Assembly: GCA_033782935.1 (NCBI GenBank)
Contig: JAWQEG010000623.1
Coordinates: forward strand, 1,382,001 to 1,446,000
Source: Petrolisthes cinctipes
Lineage: Eukaryota > Arthropoda > Malacostraca > Decapoda > Porcellanidae
Direction: 5' to 3'
DNA: 64,000 bases
The translations under genes and the position numbers were made by a program. Positions 1 through 11,000 of this stretch are shown here, in pieces; the first letter of the stretch is position 1; each line of letters begins with the position of its first letter. The notes below the pieces were generated by a model. It did no database searches. It saw nothing but the letters and a program-made list of their open reading frames with translations, and was not told where the DNA came from.

Positions 1-161
1 GATAAGAGGTGGAGGGGGTAGGGTGGGTGCACCGATGCCCTGGCCGCGGGGGAAGTGGAGTCAGTAGGTTCTACAGCGCTCGAGTGGCCTATCTATAATG
101 AACGAAGTATAGTAGTATGTAGGTGCCCGTAGGAAAGTGACTGACCTACAAACTGACTGAC

Positions 162-897
162 CTGAGAGGAACGGAGAGGGAAATAATTTGTTCCTGGGTC
201 CAGTTGGCCTCCATTAACTCCGGCACGTGACACCAATACTCCGGAGTGGCGCCCAGGAACTGATATGAGACGTACCACATGGGCATAGTGAAGGCGGCTG
301 TAGGAATAATAAAGAACTGGATTTATTATTATTATTAATGTTGTTGTTGATATTGTTATTACTACCGCATTATTATTATAATTATTATTATAATTATTAT
401 TAACTTACAAAAGGCACAATCAAGAAGATAATATAGTTCCATCGACCTCGGGTACCCACAGCCTCCATCAAGTCCTCGAAGGTTGTCATGGAGCGTGTGT
501 TGTCACTGCCACCTTTATCTTGTGAGTCCCCACTGTCCCCTTCCCCTCCCAGGCCCCTTAATGAGTCCCCTTCCCCTCCTAGGCCCCTTAATGAATCCCC
601 TTCCCCTCCCAGGCCCCTTAATGAATCTCCGTTGACCCCTTTCTCTCCCTTTTCTAGGTAGTTGTCTCTTTCGTTATCTTTCTCTCCCTCATTCTGATAG
701 TCGTCTCTTTCGTTATCTTTCTTCCCTTGGCCAATGTAGAAGTCTCTGTTGCTATCTTTATCTCCCTTTTTCTGGTCATTCTCCTTCTCTCCTTGTCCTT
801 GTCGGTGTTGGTGTGTGTCCTCGCCACACACGTCTGTTGGTCTCATTCGCTGCTCTGGGCACACCAACTCTGTCTTCAGTGAAGTACAGTTGTCCAC
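162..897 (-). pseudogene. SLC22-type transporter, gene 0: exons 1-2 only, frameshifted
   Basis: Leftmost copy of the transporter array, read on the minus strand; the rest lies beyond the window. Exon 1 ends at 409 (donor GTAAGT at 408-403) and encodes the hydrophilic repeat-bearing N-terminus followed by FEDLMEAVGTRGRW and the start of TM1. Exon 2 is 162-297 (acceptor CCTACAG, donor GTCAGT) and holds MWYVSYQFLG and EYWCHVPELMEANWT, the start of the large extracellular loop typical of SLC22. Two defects are visible. Exon 1 has one base fewer than the other copies just before its donor (around 415-425), so the junction enters exon 2 out of frame and soon meets a stop. The ATG used by the other copies (MVGVP) is changed; the first in-frame ATG here is 844-846. 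Probably a pseudogene, unless the missing base is an assembly error. Confidence 0.72.
541..632 (-). repeat. 30-bp coding minisatellite in exon 1, 3 units
   Basis: Three tandem 30-bp units encode a ten-residue repeat of the form GDSLRGLGGE in the N-terminal extension. Unit number differs between gene copies, always by whole 30-bp steps, so the frame is kept. Confidence 0.75.
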
Positions 898-2394
898 TGG
901 CTATATGGAAAAAAAAAATTATTATCCCGGAAGTACTGCAATGAATGGTCTACCAAGTGACTCGCTGACTGTAAAATAACAAACCTAATAATAACGTTGT
1001 ATTTCAGTTACGTAGTCTTACATTTTCTATATGTTGCAAACCCTCGAAAACAACAGCGTGTGTACGAATTCGTGTGGCCAATAATACCTGCCCTATAATC
1101 ATATGGGACACTTAAGAGTATAGTATATTTTCGGTACATTGGAGCACCTTGACTCCTTCAAACTATGCCTTCAATTCACCAACAAGAAAATCTCCCTTTA
1201 ATGCAGTAAGTATACTTTACAAGTGTACTGTATATTTCTATCACATGTTTTCATTGCGATTAAGGGAGTCATATACTTTCGGTACATCGGAGCGCCTTGA
1301 TTCCTCCAAACTATGCAACGAAACAGATCCCGTGTTAGTGCCATTAATAGCGTCTGTTTTCTGGCATAGTTAGGAGGAATCGGGACAGTCCTAGTCACCA
1401 GCAAGAGAATCTCCCCTTATGGTACATGTTACTAATAGGGAATAGGTTTCGGGGTATAGTTTGGAGGAATCAGTGTACGAAAAAGACAATCTCCCCTTAA
1501 GGACCCTGTGAACGTGTACAAGAATTGGGAACTTCTGATTCCTCCTGACTATGCCACAAAACAAGCTTCTTCCATATAGTTGGTGTTTCGTGGCAATATT
1601 TGAAGGACTCATATATCTCCAATTTTCTGACTATATCACATGGTCCCTTAACACAGTACTTGGATATGTAAACATGCATTATGTTGTTGGATGACTTACA
1701 AAAAGGGAAGGGGATTTAGTATACTTTTGGTACATTGGAGCACCCTGATTGCTCCACTGCAATTCCCCCTTATGTTACTCAGTTGAAAATTACTAAAAAA
1801 ATATTTTTATGTTGCTGATTTGCCACTGTAGCAAATGGAGGTGTTCCCTTTACAAATGACCAAATTACATTTCCCATATGCAATCTTGAAGGGGATTTAA
1901 CAATGTTAGTAAATCTGGAGTAACTGATTCCTTAATAGTATTCCAAGCAACAGGCCAAGTTACCTGCAGGTGTCCCAAAATACAGTCCCTATAGAAAAGA
2001 CTGTATGGGGTTCGGACGAAGATACTGTAGTGAGGTGAGGGTGGGAACGAGAGAGGACTGTTGTGGTGTAGTAGGGTCTGGTCTGGAGGTGATGACTGAC
2101 TGACTGAGGAGAGAGAGAGTGCCACTACTTGACTTGTTGGTGACCAGAACTACAGTAACGATGCAAGCTGGTTTAAGATGTGGTAAGATCAGATTTATGG
2201 GTGGAAAAATTACACACACACACACACACACACCAGAGTTGCTTGTGGAGAGGTTACACACAGACACACGAGCGTTCAAACTAATTTCCTATATCCATAA
2301 TATCATATATATCAGTTGCATTGCACCTCATTGGCAAATCAGATCAGATTATATGATATGGAGGGTTGATGTCTTCCAACAGCACCCCAGTATA
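898..2394. repeat. spacer 0/1, proximal part: cluster of hairpin repeats and (CA)n
   Basis: No gene seen. This is the 5' flank of gene 0. It holds full or half copies of a short foldback family whose arms contain ATTCCTCCAAACTATGCC and its complement: 1125-1202 (half), 1259-1420 (full), 1423-1500 (half), 1497-1652 (full, starting TTAAGGACCCTGTGA and ending TCACATGGTCCCTTAA), and half copies near 1726-1785 and 1895-1962. A short (CA)n run lies at 2213-2233. The same order recurs upstream of genes 1 and 2. No TATA box or other core promoter for the transporter could be assigned. Confidence 0.6.
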
Positions 2395-2396
2395 TA

Positions 2397-3140
2397 CAGG
2401 GTGTATCGCGAGGTATATCATTAAATTACACCAGAGATATAAAATAAAATGTTGAGTATATTTTGTTGTATAAAGTATGGTGTGTGTGATCTCAGTAAAG
2501 TACAATGACTACTGATAAAAACTATTTTAACGTGTGTTTTCAAATGGCGGTGAGCGTCGGAGGGAGTGGTAGCCTAATATGTTTTTCGGACCAAAGAGGC
2601 CTTATTTATTTCATCTTAATGAATTTTATCATGATTGCAATATTTATGTGAAGTTCTATAACGTACATTGAATCATATTTTCAATGCAGAGGGATAATAA
2701 CAGGCCCGTATAAGAAGAAAATCCATGAAATGTAGGGAAATGCTAAGACTTGCACCTGGCGTTATGTCGGGTAAAGTTTACCTAACCTCCAAAAGATATT
2801 AATCATATTTCGTCGAATATTATTAATAGGGGCCTGGTATTATCCCTCTGCATTGAAAATATGATTCAATGTACGTTATAGAACATCACATAAATATTGC
2901 AATCATGATAAAATTTATTAAGATGAAATAAATAAGGTCTCTTTGGTCCGAAAAACATATTAGGCTACCACTCCCTCCGACGCTCACCGCCATTTAACAA
3001 CACACGTTAAAATAGTTTTTATCAGTATTCATTGTACTTTACTGAGATCACACACACCATACTTTATACAACAAAATATACTGAAAAATTTATTTTATAT
3101 CTCTGGTGTAATTTAATGATATACCTCGCGATACACCCTG
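2397..3140. mobile_element. 744-bp foldback element (mariner-like MITE), TA target site
   Basis: Both ends carry the same 24-bp terminal sequence, CAGGGTGTATCGCGAGGTAT and on, in inverted orientation. The inverted arms continue imperfectly for about 300 bp each (about 2397-2705 and 2835-3140) around a loop of about 130 bp. A TA dinucleotide flanks both sides (2395-2396, 3141-3142). The matching positions in the other spacers (about 17540 and 39020) read straight through with a single TA, so this is a clean insertion with a 2-bp target duplication. TA duplication and a CAGGGTGT terminus fit the Tc1/mariner superfamily. No transposase ORF is present, so it is non-autonomous. Confidence 0.82.
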
Positions 3141-3597
3141 TATATGTAGGCTAGTAGCGTCCCTTGCATTTTTTTTTTTTTTTTTTTTTATTCTATCTGT
3201 GATTACCTCCGTCATCATATTTCTCTTTTCCTCCATATTTTACTTAACTTATACTCTTCCTTAATATTTTCTCCTTCGAAAATAATCTTCAGAACAATAA
3301 CATCATATGAACAAGTGAAAAAATAATAGTCAGCAATTTGTTTGAGTTATCCATGTGTACACTCGGATACCATAGTGACAGTCTCTAGTGTGATCCATTA
3401 TCTGGCAACACATGAAAGTGGGGATTATTCTATGATAAGATATTGTATCATGCCTCAAGTCTGATGTCGGTTGATTTTAACCCATCAACTGCAATAACTA
3501 CATTGGACAGGGAAAAATATTCATGCCTTAGTAAATATCGACTGATTATAGTAAAATGACTGACTGACAACTTCATTCATTCATTCATCTTATTACC

Positions 3598-3741
3598 CGA
3601 CAGGTGTACAGAAATGAGGCAACTCATCTCTCTGGCCAGGTGTAAACAAATGAGGCAACTCATCTCTCCTGCCAGGTGTGCATAAATGAGGTAACCCATC
3701 TCTCTGGCCAGGTGTAAACAAATGAGGTAACCCATCTCTCT
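3598..3741 (+). repeat. 36-bp minisatellite, four units
   Basis: Tandem units of about 36 bp built on CAGGTGTAAACAAATGAGG followed by CAACTCATCTCTCTGGC, with substitutions between units. The corresponding arrays near 18020-18090 and 39486-39556 have only two units. Confidence 0.75.
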
Positions 3742-3837
3742 CGCCTCGTGTACCTACAGCCTGGCCTCTGCTCCTAAACACAGTTGTCCCAGGTTCATCT
3801 CTCTCTCTCTCTCACGTACATATTCTTCCTCATCTTT

Positions 3838-4270
3838 TTGATAAATTGGAGTGTTTCTGATTCCTCCAAACTATGCCACAAAACAGATCCCTTATTAGTA
3901 ACATTCAAGTAATCTGTTTCTTGGCATAGTTTGGAGGAATCAGTAGCACTCCAATTTCCCATAACGAGTTCCTTCTCTTAGTGGGGTAGTATACAATGTT
4001 GGTAAATCCGGAGCAACTGATTCCTCCTAACTCTTCCAAGCAACAACAATGGGGCCCTATCTTTATTATCAATCGCTGTCTTTTTGTTTCCAGGTATACA
4101 TTGGAGGAATCAAGGCGCTCCAATGTATTACCAAAAGTATACTACTCCTGTAAATCTCTTGTTGGTAAATTTGCAGGACACCGATTCCTCCAAACTATGC
4201 CAGAAAACAGACGCCTTCAATGGTACTAAAAGAGGATTTGTTTCGTGGTATATGCTGAGAAAAACCCACT
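3838..4270. repeat. three adjacent hairpin repeats
   Basis: 3838-3960 is a near-perfect hairpin: the arm AAATTGGAGTG then GATTCCTCCAAACTATGCCA reappears inverted as TGGCATAGTTTGGAGGAATC then CACTCCAATTT. 3986-4150 is a second, more diverged hairpin, and 4155-4265 is mostly one arm with a degraded partner. No coding potential recognised. Confidence 0.7.
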
Positions 4271-4504
4271 TGTTATAGACAGAAAGTATTTTTTATGGAC
4301 GTTTCGGAGGCAACTACCCCCCTTTTCAGCAGTACAGAGTTGAATGAAACATGAAAGGAAAATAAGTAGCTGACAGGGAGAGGTAGGAACAAGGTGTGTT
4401 CAAATGACAGACAGACCACACTTCACCTCACCTCACCCGACCTGGCCTCTCCTCAGGGACCCGACCCCACATCTGGGAGGGATTTGACCACCAGTGCTCT
4501 CATT

Positions 4505-4579
4505 AATGGATCTAGTTTGAACATACCTTCATTCAAGTTAAAGTTTTTATAATGAAGGTATGTTCAAACTAGATCCATT
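4505..4579. repeat. 75-bp palindrome with 28-bp perfect arms
   Basis: 4505-4532 and 4552-4579 are exact reverse complements around a 19-bp loop. The palindrome is unchanged in the other spacers at 18849-18923 and 40316-40390. Between about 4270 and 4505, and from 4580 to about 5220, I see no recognisable gene. Confidence 0.85.
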
Positions 4580-5227
4580 CATTACCACTCTATTCCGTGG
4601 TATAGTTTGGGGGAATTACAAGCCTTCCAATTCCAACAAAAGAACTTTCCTTTAATTAAACTAATGGGAGGAAATCTGCACTACATACTTAGTTTTTGAC
4701 ATGTTCTGTATCATTCGTATAACTTCTTCCTTCGTGAGGCTTTGTACTGTTTCCTCCTTCTAAATAATAATAAACTGAAAATATGAATCAGTTTAAATCA
4801 AATGGCTTCTGGAGAAGAAATTAAATTAAATGAAGAGGAAATAATTCGTCTGTGGCGAGATTATCACTACAGTTTTCAGTTGTTTGTCATTTATTCAGCT
4901 GCTAATTGTGTATCGTATGTTAATGGCTTTTCAACTGGGGAAGTACAGAGATTCTATATATTTACTTTAAATTATTATATCTCTGTTCTTTAAATTGATC
5001 TAAAAACAAATTCTAAATATCATATAATTATATTATCGAGGAAAAAGAGACAGTTTCAAATTATGGCTGTACAATATCACATTTCCGCAATTAGAGAAAA
5101 AGCATTTGCCAAATGTAGTCAATAATTAACCAAGTTATTCACCCACAATATTTTTATTATCACTTCACAATTCGTGCCGAGTAAGATAAATGCGATACAC
5201 CAAGACTGATTCTGAGATTGAACATAC

Positions 5228-6890
5228 TGTATGTTACTTGGTAGCGACGATGGCGGCATAACAGCAAGTGAGAGTACGGAGGGCAAGGGTTTATCGGGAA
5301 AGAAAATACATTTTAAATATGTATGGAGACTCGGAACAAGTGAAAAGATTTAGATTGGGTCGAGGTGGCATAATAGTTGTGACTGACTGTAAAAAATGTT
5401 ATTCAGCCACCAACTAGTAGAAGTAAAGCCATATCTACTGAAGCCTTTAACTGAAAGTGCTCACGTGTCTTCATTGTTTGGTAACAGGAAAAATGCAGTT
5501 GTGTAATGATGATGATTTTGGGGTGTCTCAACAAACAGCTGGTCGTGTGATAAGTCAGACACTTGATGCCTTTGGCAACACCAGCCTTTCTTGCAAGGTA
5601 TTTAACGTTCCCAAGATTGTAAGTCAAAATTCAGCAAAATCAGGCAGATTCTATAGAAATTGCCAATTTCCTGGAGTAGAGGGGGCAATAGATGACACCC
5701 ATATAAGGATTGTTGCCCCCAAACAGTATGAAGCAGAATATGTGAACCAAAAAAATTATTATTCTCTTACCTGTTAACGTTGTGATTTAAGAACATAAAG
5801 CCTAACCTGATAAACTTAATTAGGCCTAAGTTATGATGGGAATAATCTTTTTGTTAGGTTTGCTTTGGTTCATGAAACTTTCCTCACATTAGTATTGTCA
5901 AAAAAAAAAAAAAGCACAACAATATTATAATTAAAGTATACATCAAATAAAAGAAAGAAAAAAACTCCCAGACTGCACATTAAACCCACTTTTTTTTTCT
6001 TCCCATATTGTCATCAAAAAAATTTAATTGCAATATCATAGCCTATCTTTTTTTCTTATTTTTACCTCAACATTGTGGGATGCACAATTCATTTGCTACT
6101 ACTTCATATGCATCAAGTACATACAGCTACTGACTTCATATTTGTGTCCATCCACAGGCACGAACAGTGAGCTTCTTTAGTGCCCAACAAGATGGAACGG
6201 AAGGACAGAACAACTTTTGTACCTTCCAAGGCCTTTCTTTAACTCCTCAATCACCCTTTCTCCATTAACTGCCTTTATCATTTCTTCATCACAGTTGTAT
6301 GCTAGTAAATAAACTCAAATAATTTTATTGGAATTGTTTATTGCACATGGCAAAAGAGATAAGAATAGAGTTAGTTTTCTTCCTTCCTTCCTTCACTACT
6401 GCTCTATCATTCATCCTACACACACACACACTCCCTCCTCCCTCCACTCTGCTTCTTCCAACTCCTTCTCTGTGTTGGAACATGCAAAATAAATAATTAT
6501 GGTAAGGAAAGAGCATCTATTCAAGGATATAGTATAATATAACTTGGTTATTAAAAAGTTGCTTATTAGTAAAGATTAGCACAGTACAATAACAGTACCA
6601 TATAATTGATGTTGCACAGCGTACAAGAATTTTGAGGAAAGTACCATAATTTCGGCATTAGTGTACGATAATTTGGGCAGGTTTGGCAGCGCAACCCTCC
6701 ACTACACAACCCTACGGTCGTCTAAAGGGTGCTCTCGACCAATGCTCTCGACCACCCTTAGCCGTAAGATAAGAGATGGCCACCACAATTGCTGCTAAGG
6801 TGTTTCGTACATACTACCTTAGTGAGTTAAGGTCAGTAATGGCGACTAAGGTAACTTAATGGCCGCTAAGGTTTTTCATGTATCCGCCCC
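5228..6890 (+). pseudogene. PIF/Harbinger (HARBI1-like) transposase remnant
   Basis: From 5274 a frame reads RRARVYRERK and MYGDSEQVKRFRLGRGGI, like the start of Harbinger transposases, then hits stops. A second open piece at 5457-5777 (106 residues) contains VTGKMQLCNDDDFGVSQQ, FPGVEGAIDDTHIRI and EYVNQKNYYSL. These match the PIF/Harbinger DDE core, with the first catalytic Asp in the GAID motif. The remaining catalytic residues are not found in frame. The right end near 6890, read inward on the minus strand as GGGGCGGATACATGAAAAAC, looks like a Harbinger terminal repeat; I did not find the left terminus. Poly-A, poly-T and (CA)n runs lie inside. Frameshifts, stops and loss of the catalytic tail mark it as dead. 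Confidence 0.7.
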
Positions 6891-7657
6891 CTGGTACTGT
6901 ACATAAGTCTCCCTTATTATCTCTGTGAAGTTATAATCATACATACCAACTCAATTGATCCTTTAACTCAATCATGTAGAAATAAACAACAAACTGTCAC
7001 AATTTACATCTTACATTATAATTATATGGAGTGAAGAAATGAATTGATGATTGGACGAGTGAACGAATTAATGGTTTAATCAACGAAATTCGCTCATATT
7101 CTCTAGTATACATTATTTGTATTTACACTATCACGTTTCTTGTTAAGTTCTTTATTTACCTTTGGTACAAGCCCCAACACTCTGGGGAACGTTGCCGCTA
7201 AAGGCCATAAAGTTATTTGATACATGGTGGGAAATAAATTTGAATACATATATGTAAACAATTGCGGTAATATCATGAAAGAGATATCAGGATTTCTAGT
7301 AATCTACTCTAGTTTAGCTTATAAAAGATAAAACTTGTTTCCTGTGGAAATGAAACATCACTCTGAAGAAAACGCAACCAAAGTGGGAATTCCAGGACAA
7401 ACAAAATCAGACAATATACGTATATGAAGGTATACTTTTATTAAAGGGACCCTGTGATGTTGTCGGATAATTGGAGGTAAAAGAGTTTTTCAAATATTGC
7501 CACGAAACACTAGCTTGTTTCGTGGTAGAGTCAGGATGAATCAGAAATCTTCAATTATCATACACGATTACAGGGTCCTTAATTGCTTTGCTACAGAAAG
7601 ACTTGGTGATCAATGTTGTTGTATCCGTGTCGTATTTCGTGTTGGCTGCCTGGATAC
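6891..7657 (-). other. 3' flank / 3' UTR of gene 1 with hairpin repeat
   Basis: No ORF of note. On the minus strand a candidate poly-A signal AATAAA lies at 7442-7437, about 216 bases past the gene 1 stop. It overlaps the edge of a foldback repeat, 7441-7582, which begins TTAAAGGGACCCTGTGA and ends TACAGGGTCCTTAA. The transcript end may therefore lie in a transposon-derived hairpin (inference). Gene 2 (21796-21791) and gene 3 (43313-43308) have the same arrangement. Confidence 0.5.
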
Positions 7658-7963
7658 CTATACAAGAAGGACTTGAGAATTGGCCTCATGGTCTTTAGGA
7701 TGGGGTCGTAGTGGGTCGTGTTGGGTTCGTGGTGGGTCATGCTGGGGTCGTGGTGGGTCATATTGTTCCACCACGTGTTCTGGCTGGTCGTCAATTCCTT
7801 GTGCCATAATCTTGTTCTTGGTTTCTGGAAGGAGTGTGACGATGAACGCTGCCGCCAGTGATGCCAGACTAAACAAAGCAGATGGACCCCATACCAATAC
7901 CTCACCCTGAAGCAATGAAAAAAAAAAAAATAGTATAAAACACTTGTATTAAAAGAGATTAGC

Positions 7964-8026
<63 letters not shown>

Positions 8027-11000
8027 TATTTTTCCTAAACAGCACCAAAGGCTCTTCTTAATGGTTGGTAAATTGGAAAGTTTATATTTCCTCCAAACAA
8101 TGCCATACAACAGATTCCCTTATTAGAACCGTTGGGGGAGTCTATTCTCTGGTATAGTTAGGAGGAATCAGTAGCCTTCTAATTTACCAAGAAGGGAATC
8201 TATCCTTAACTAACTACATACCGGTACTGAAAACAATCTTTTTTAAACTCTAGGCCACACTACATCCCATCTGTTACGAGTCGAGGATCGTGTGATGAAA
8301 TTGTTTTTAAATTGCGCGGGTCTGTGTCCACCAGCGACCAGCTGATTTGAGTGTAGCTGCAGCTACCAACCGATTCACTCGTTCGTACTCCTAACATATA
8401 TGCCGAGTATATTAATTCATTGATTGAAGTAAATACTTTCAATCTGACTTGTTTATCATGAAGTGACATTAATATACATTACATACTAATAGGTAGATGT
8501 ATGCTAGTGATGTAATTTTAGCCAGGAAATAGGAATTTAGGAGAGGAAGGATTTCGAACTCTGTGACGTCACAGGTTTACATATTTGCATCGCATCGAAG
8601 TGATAACCAATGGCGACGCGGGGATTATTTAATCCTACGACCGAGGTTATATAAGCTGGGAAGCGCTTGCCTCTTCCTCTTTTGACGCTTGGCTCTCCTA
8701 CTGTAGGATACTTCCTCTCACTCAGTCACTCGTCACTCTCATCCTTCACCGACGGGAGTACATAATCACGTGGTCGAGGTTCACGGTACATTACCTGAAT
8801 ACTCCCACCACCACTGTTGATTACTCAGCTGGTAAATTCTGCTGGCTGACCAGATAATCGAGTGATTAAGAGTGTCTTAGCGAACAGCTGGCTTATTTCA
8901 GCCGGCTGGCCAGATATTTACTTCTCCCAAGTCTACACAACGATCTTGGAAGGTAAATATAAGTGATAAGAGCATGCAATGTATTTGTGTAGGAGGTCCG
9001 GAAACAGCACCAAAAGATAAGTGATGTGTTAGCTTTGCCTTATTTGTTTATGATTTAATGTAAGGTTATTAGACCATAGAAAAGGTCTATAACAGCACCT
9101 AAATAAAGTGTTAGCTTTGGCCCTTGCTATAACTTAACGAAATGTTACTAGGCTGTAGAACAGGCCTAGAATACTGTGCTCTGCATTATTATAATTAAAT
9201 AAATGTCTCGGTGAATCTGTTTTAGAAATCAATGCACTAAGTAGAAAAGAAAGTGCCGTAATTCAACCCCGTAGTACATTAGGCGAATAGAATGTTTTGT
9301 GTGTGACTGATGTGTGCGTGTGTATTTATCTTGACTTAATTATTGTTGGTCATTTTTTACAATATATAGTAGAGTAACTTAAGCAGTCTTTGTGTGCCCT
9401 TACGAAATTAATATTACTACTATTAATGCATATATACATGGGAACCCATTAACTTTAAGTAATATGTGAAAATAAGAGGGATTTACGAGACATTGGGTAG
9501 CACAGTGTTGATGACAAACCGGCACCAAGTCTCTAACATAATAATTGCTGGTTAAGTTAATTTCACAAATTTGGCTCACGACATGGGACCATTATTAATG
9601 AATTTCTCCCTCATATTTTTTCACACCATCTTTGTAAAAATCCAGAACACACTTACGAAAATGTCGTTTATGTAGGGTGAGAAAGTACTACTCATCCTGG
9701 CACACATACTGGCTTCTCCCATAACTCTTGATCTGTACTTGGTGGAGAAGAGTTCAGTGGAGTAATACCAGATAAGACCAAACGCTGCAGTGATGGCCAT
9801 CTTACCACTCAGGGACAACACCATCTTGGCCCATGAAGGAACTGTGTGGGTTGGAAGTGCACACGAAATTACTCAGGAATAATATCAGTGAGTGCACACG
9901 AAATTACTTAGATATAATAATAATAGTGGGTGCACATGGAATTACTAAAAAATGTTCAGTTGATGCACACGAAATTATTAAAAAAATCATCGAAGGTAAA
10001 CTGATTGTCTTTGTCCTCTATGTTATGATATAGGCTAGTTAGGAATAAGGGTGGACCCCAAATTTGAAGCTAATGGTTAGGTATTGATTCAATGGGGTAT
10101 GGTATAGTGTTGGTAAATCTGGAGCAACTGATTCCTCCAAACTTTTCCAAGCAACAACAGACCACCTTTATTTTTGTGTATCCGGTCCTGTTTCCTGGCA
10201 TACTTTGGAGGAATTAAGGTGCTCTTATGTACCAAAAAAAAACCCTTGGCTTCGGTGGGCGGGATATCCCTCTTGCTTGTGGAGCTTCGGGTGGTAGGAT
10301 ATTCTGCTAGTACCAATTTCGCACCAAAACCGCCGAGTTTGGCGGGATTTATTTCTTTCGGGCTATAGCCAACCCTGCCACACTGCTACAGCATGCGTCA
10401 CTCGGATGCTACACTGTCATTGTGGTGACTAGGCCCACAGAGTGGACTGTGACTAGCTAGGTCTTGAGGCAATTTTTCCGCTGTGTCCGATTCTGTGCCC
10501 CCTTCATCGTACCACCTGTTTCTTCCACTCTATGAGTGCAATCTCCACGTTCCCTTCGCGTTCTTGCAAGGTTATCAGACTGAGTAATAGAACAGAAACT
10601 GCATTATAACTTCAACACAATATGATAGTGACGAGTTTTGCACTCAGTCAGACAAGAGTTGTGTGAGAAAGTGTTGTCTGAGGCTGTAGCCAGCCATCGC
10701 CTGGGAACACCACCCTGCTCTCAAGGTGAAAGTGACTCCTCTTCATCACCTCCTATCCCCATACCCAAGAGTAGTAGAGAGATGGGGTTGGTCTCATTGG
10801 AAAGAGGATGAGTTAATGGTGAGTAAGATATCAAATTTATGATTCTAGGCATTGTAGTTGAGGAGTAGGGATGAAGTGAAATAGAGCTTTTATTGTAAAA
10901 TCAACCAGACACAGGTGTTACTGAGCTGTAGTAGACTCTTGACCATTTACCCAGGTGTTGGGGTGGGCCAGCTAGAACTCGCTCGGATTTTAGGGGTTAA

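Noticed and set aside
7690..7790. CRISPR-like short repeats (GGTGGGTCGTG) in the last exon
   Set aside because: They encode the DP-rich heptads of the transporter tail in a eukaryotic gene; no spacer structure.
10236..10480. GC-richer block in intron 9 considered as an exon or ncRNA
   Set aside because: No matching splice phase, motif or structure found.
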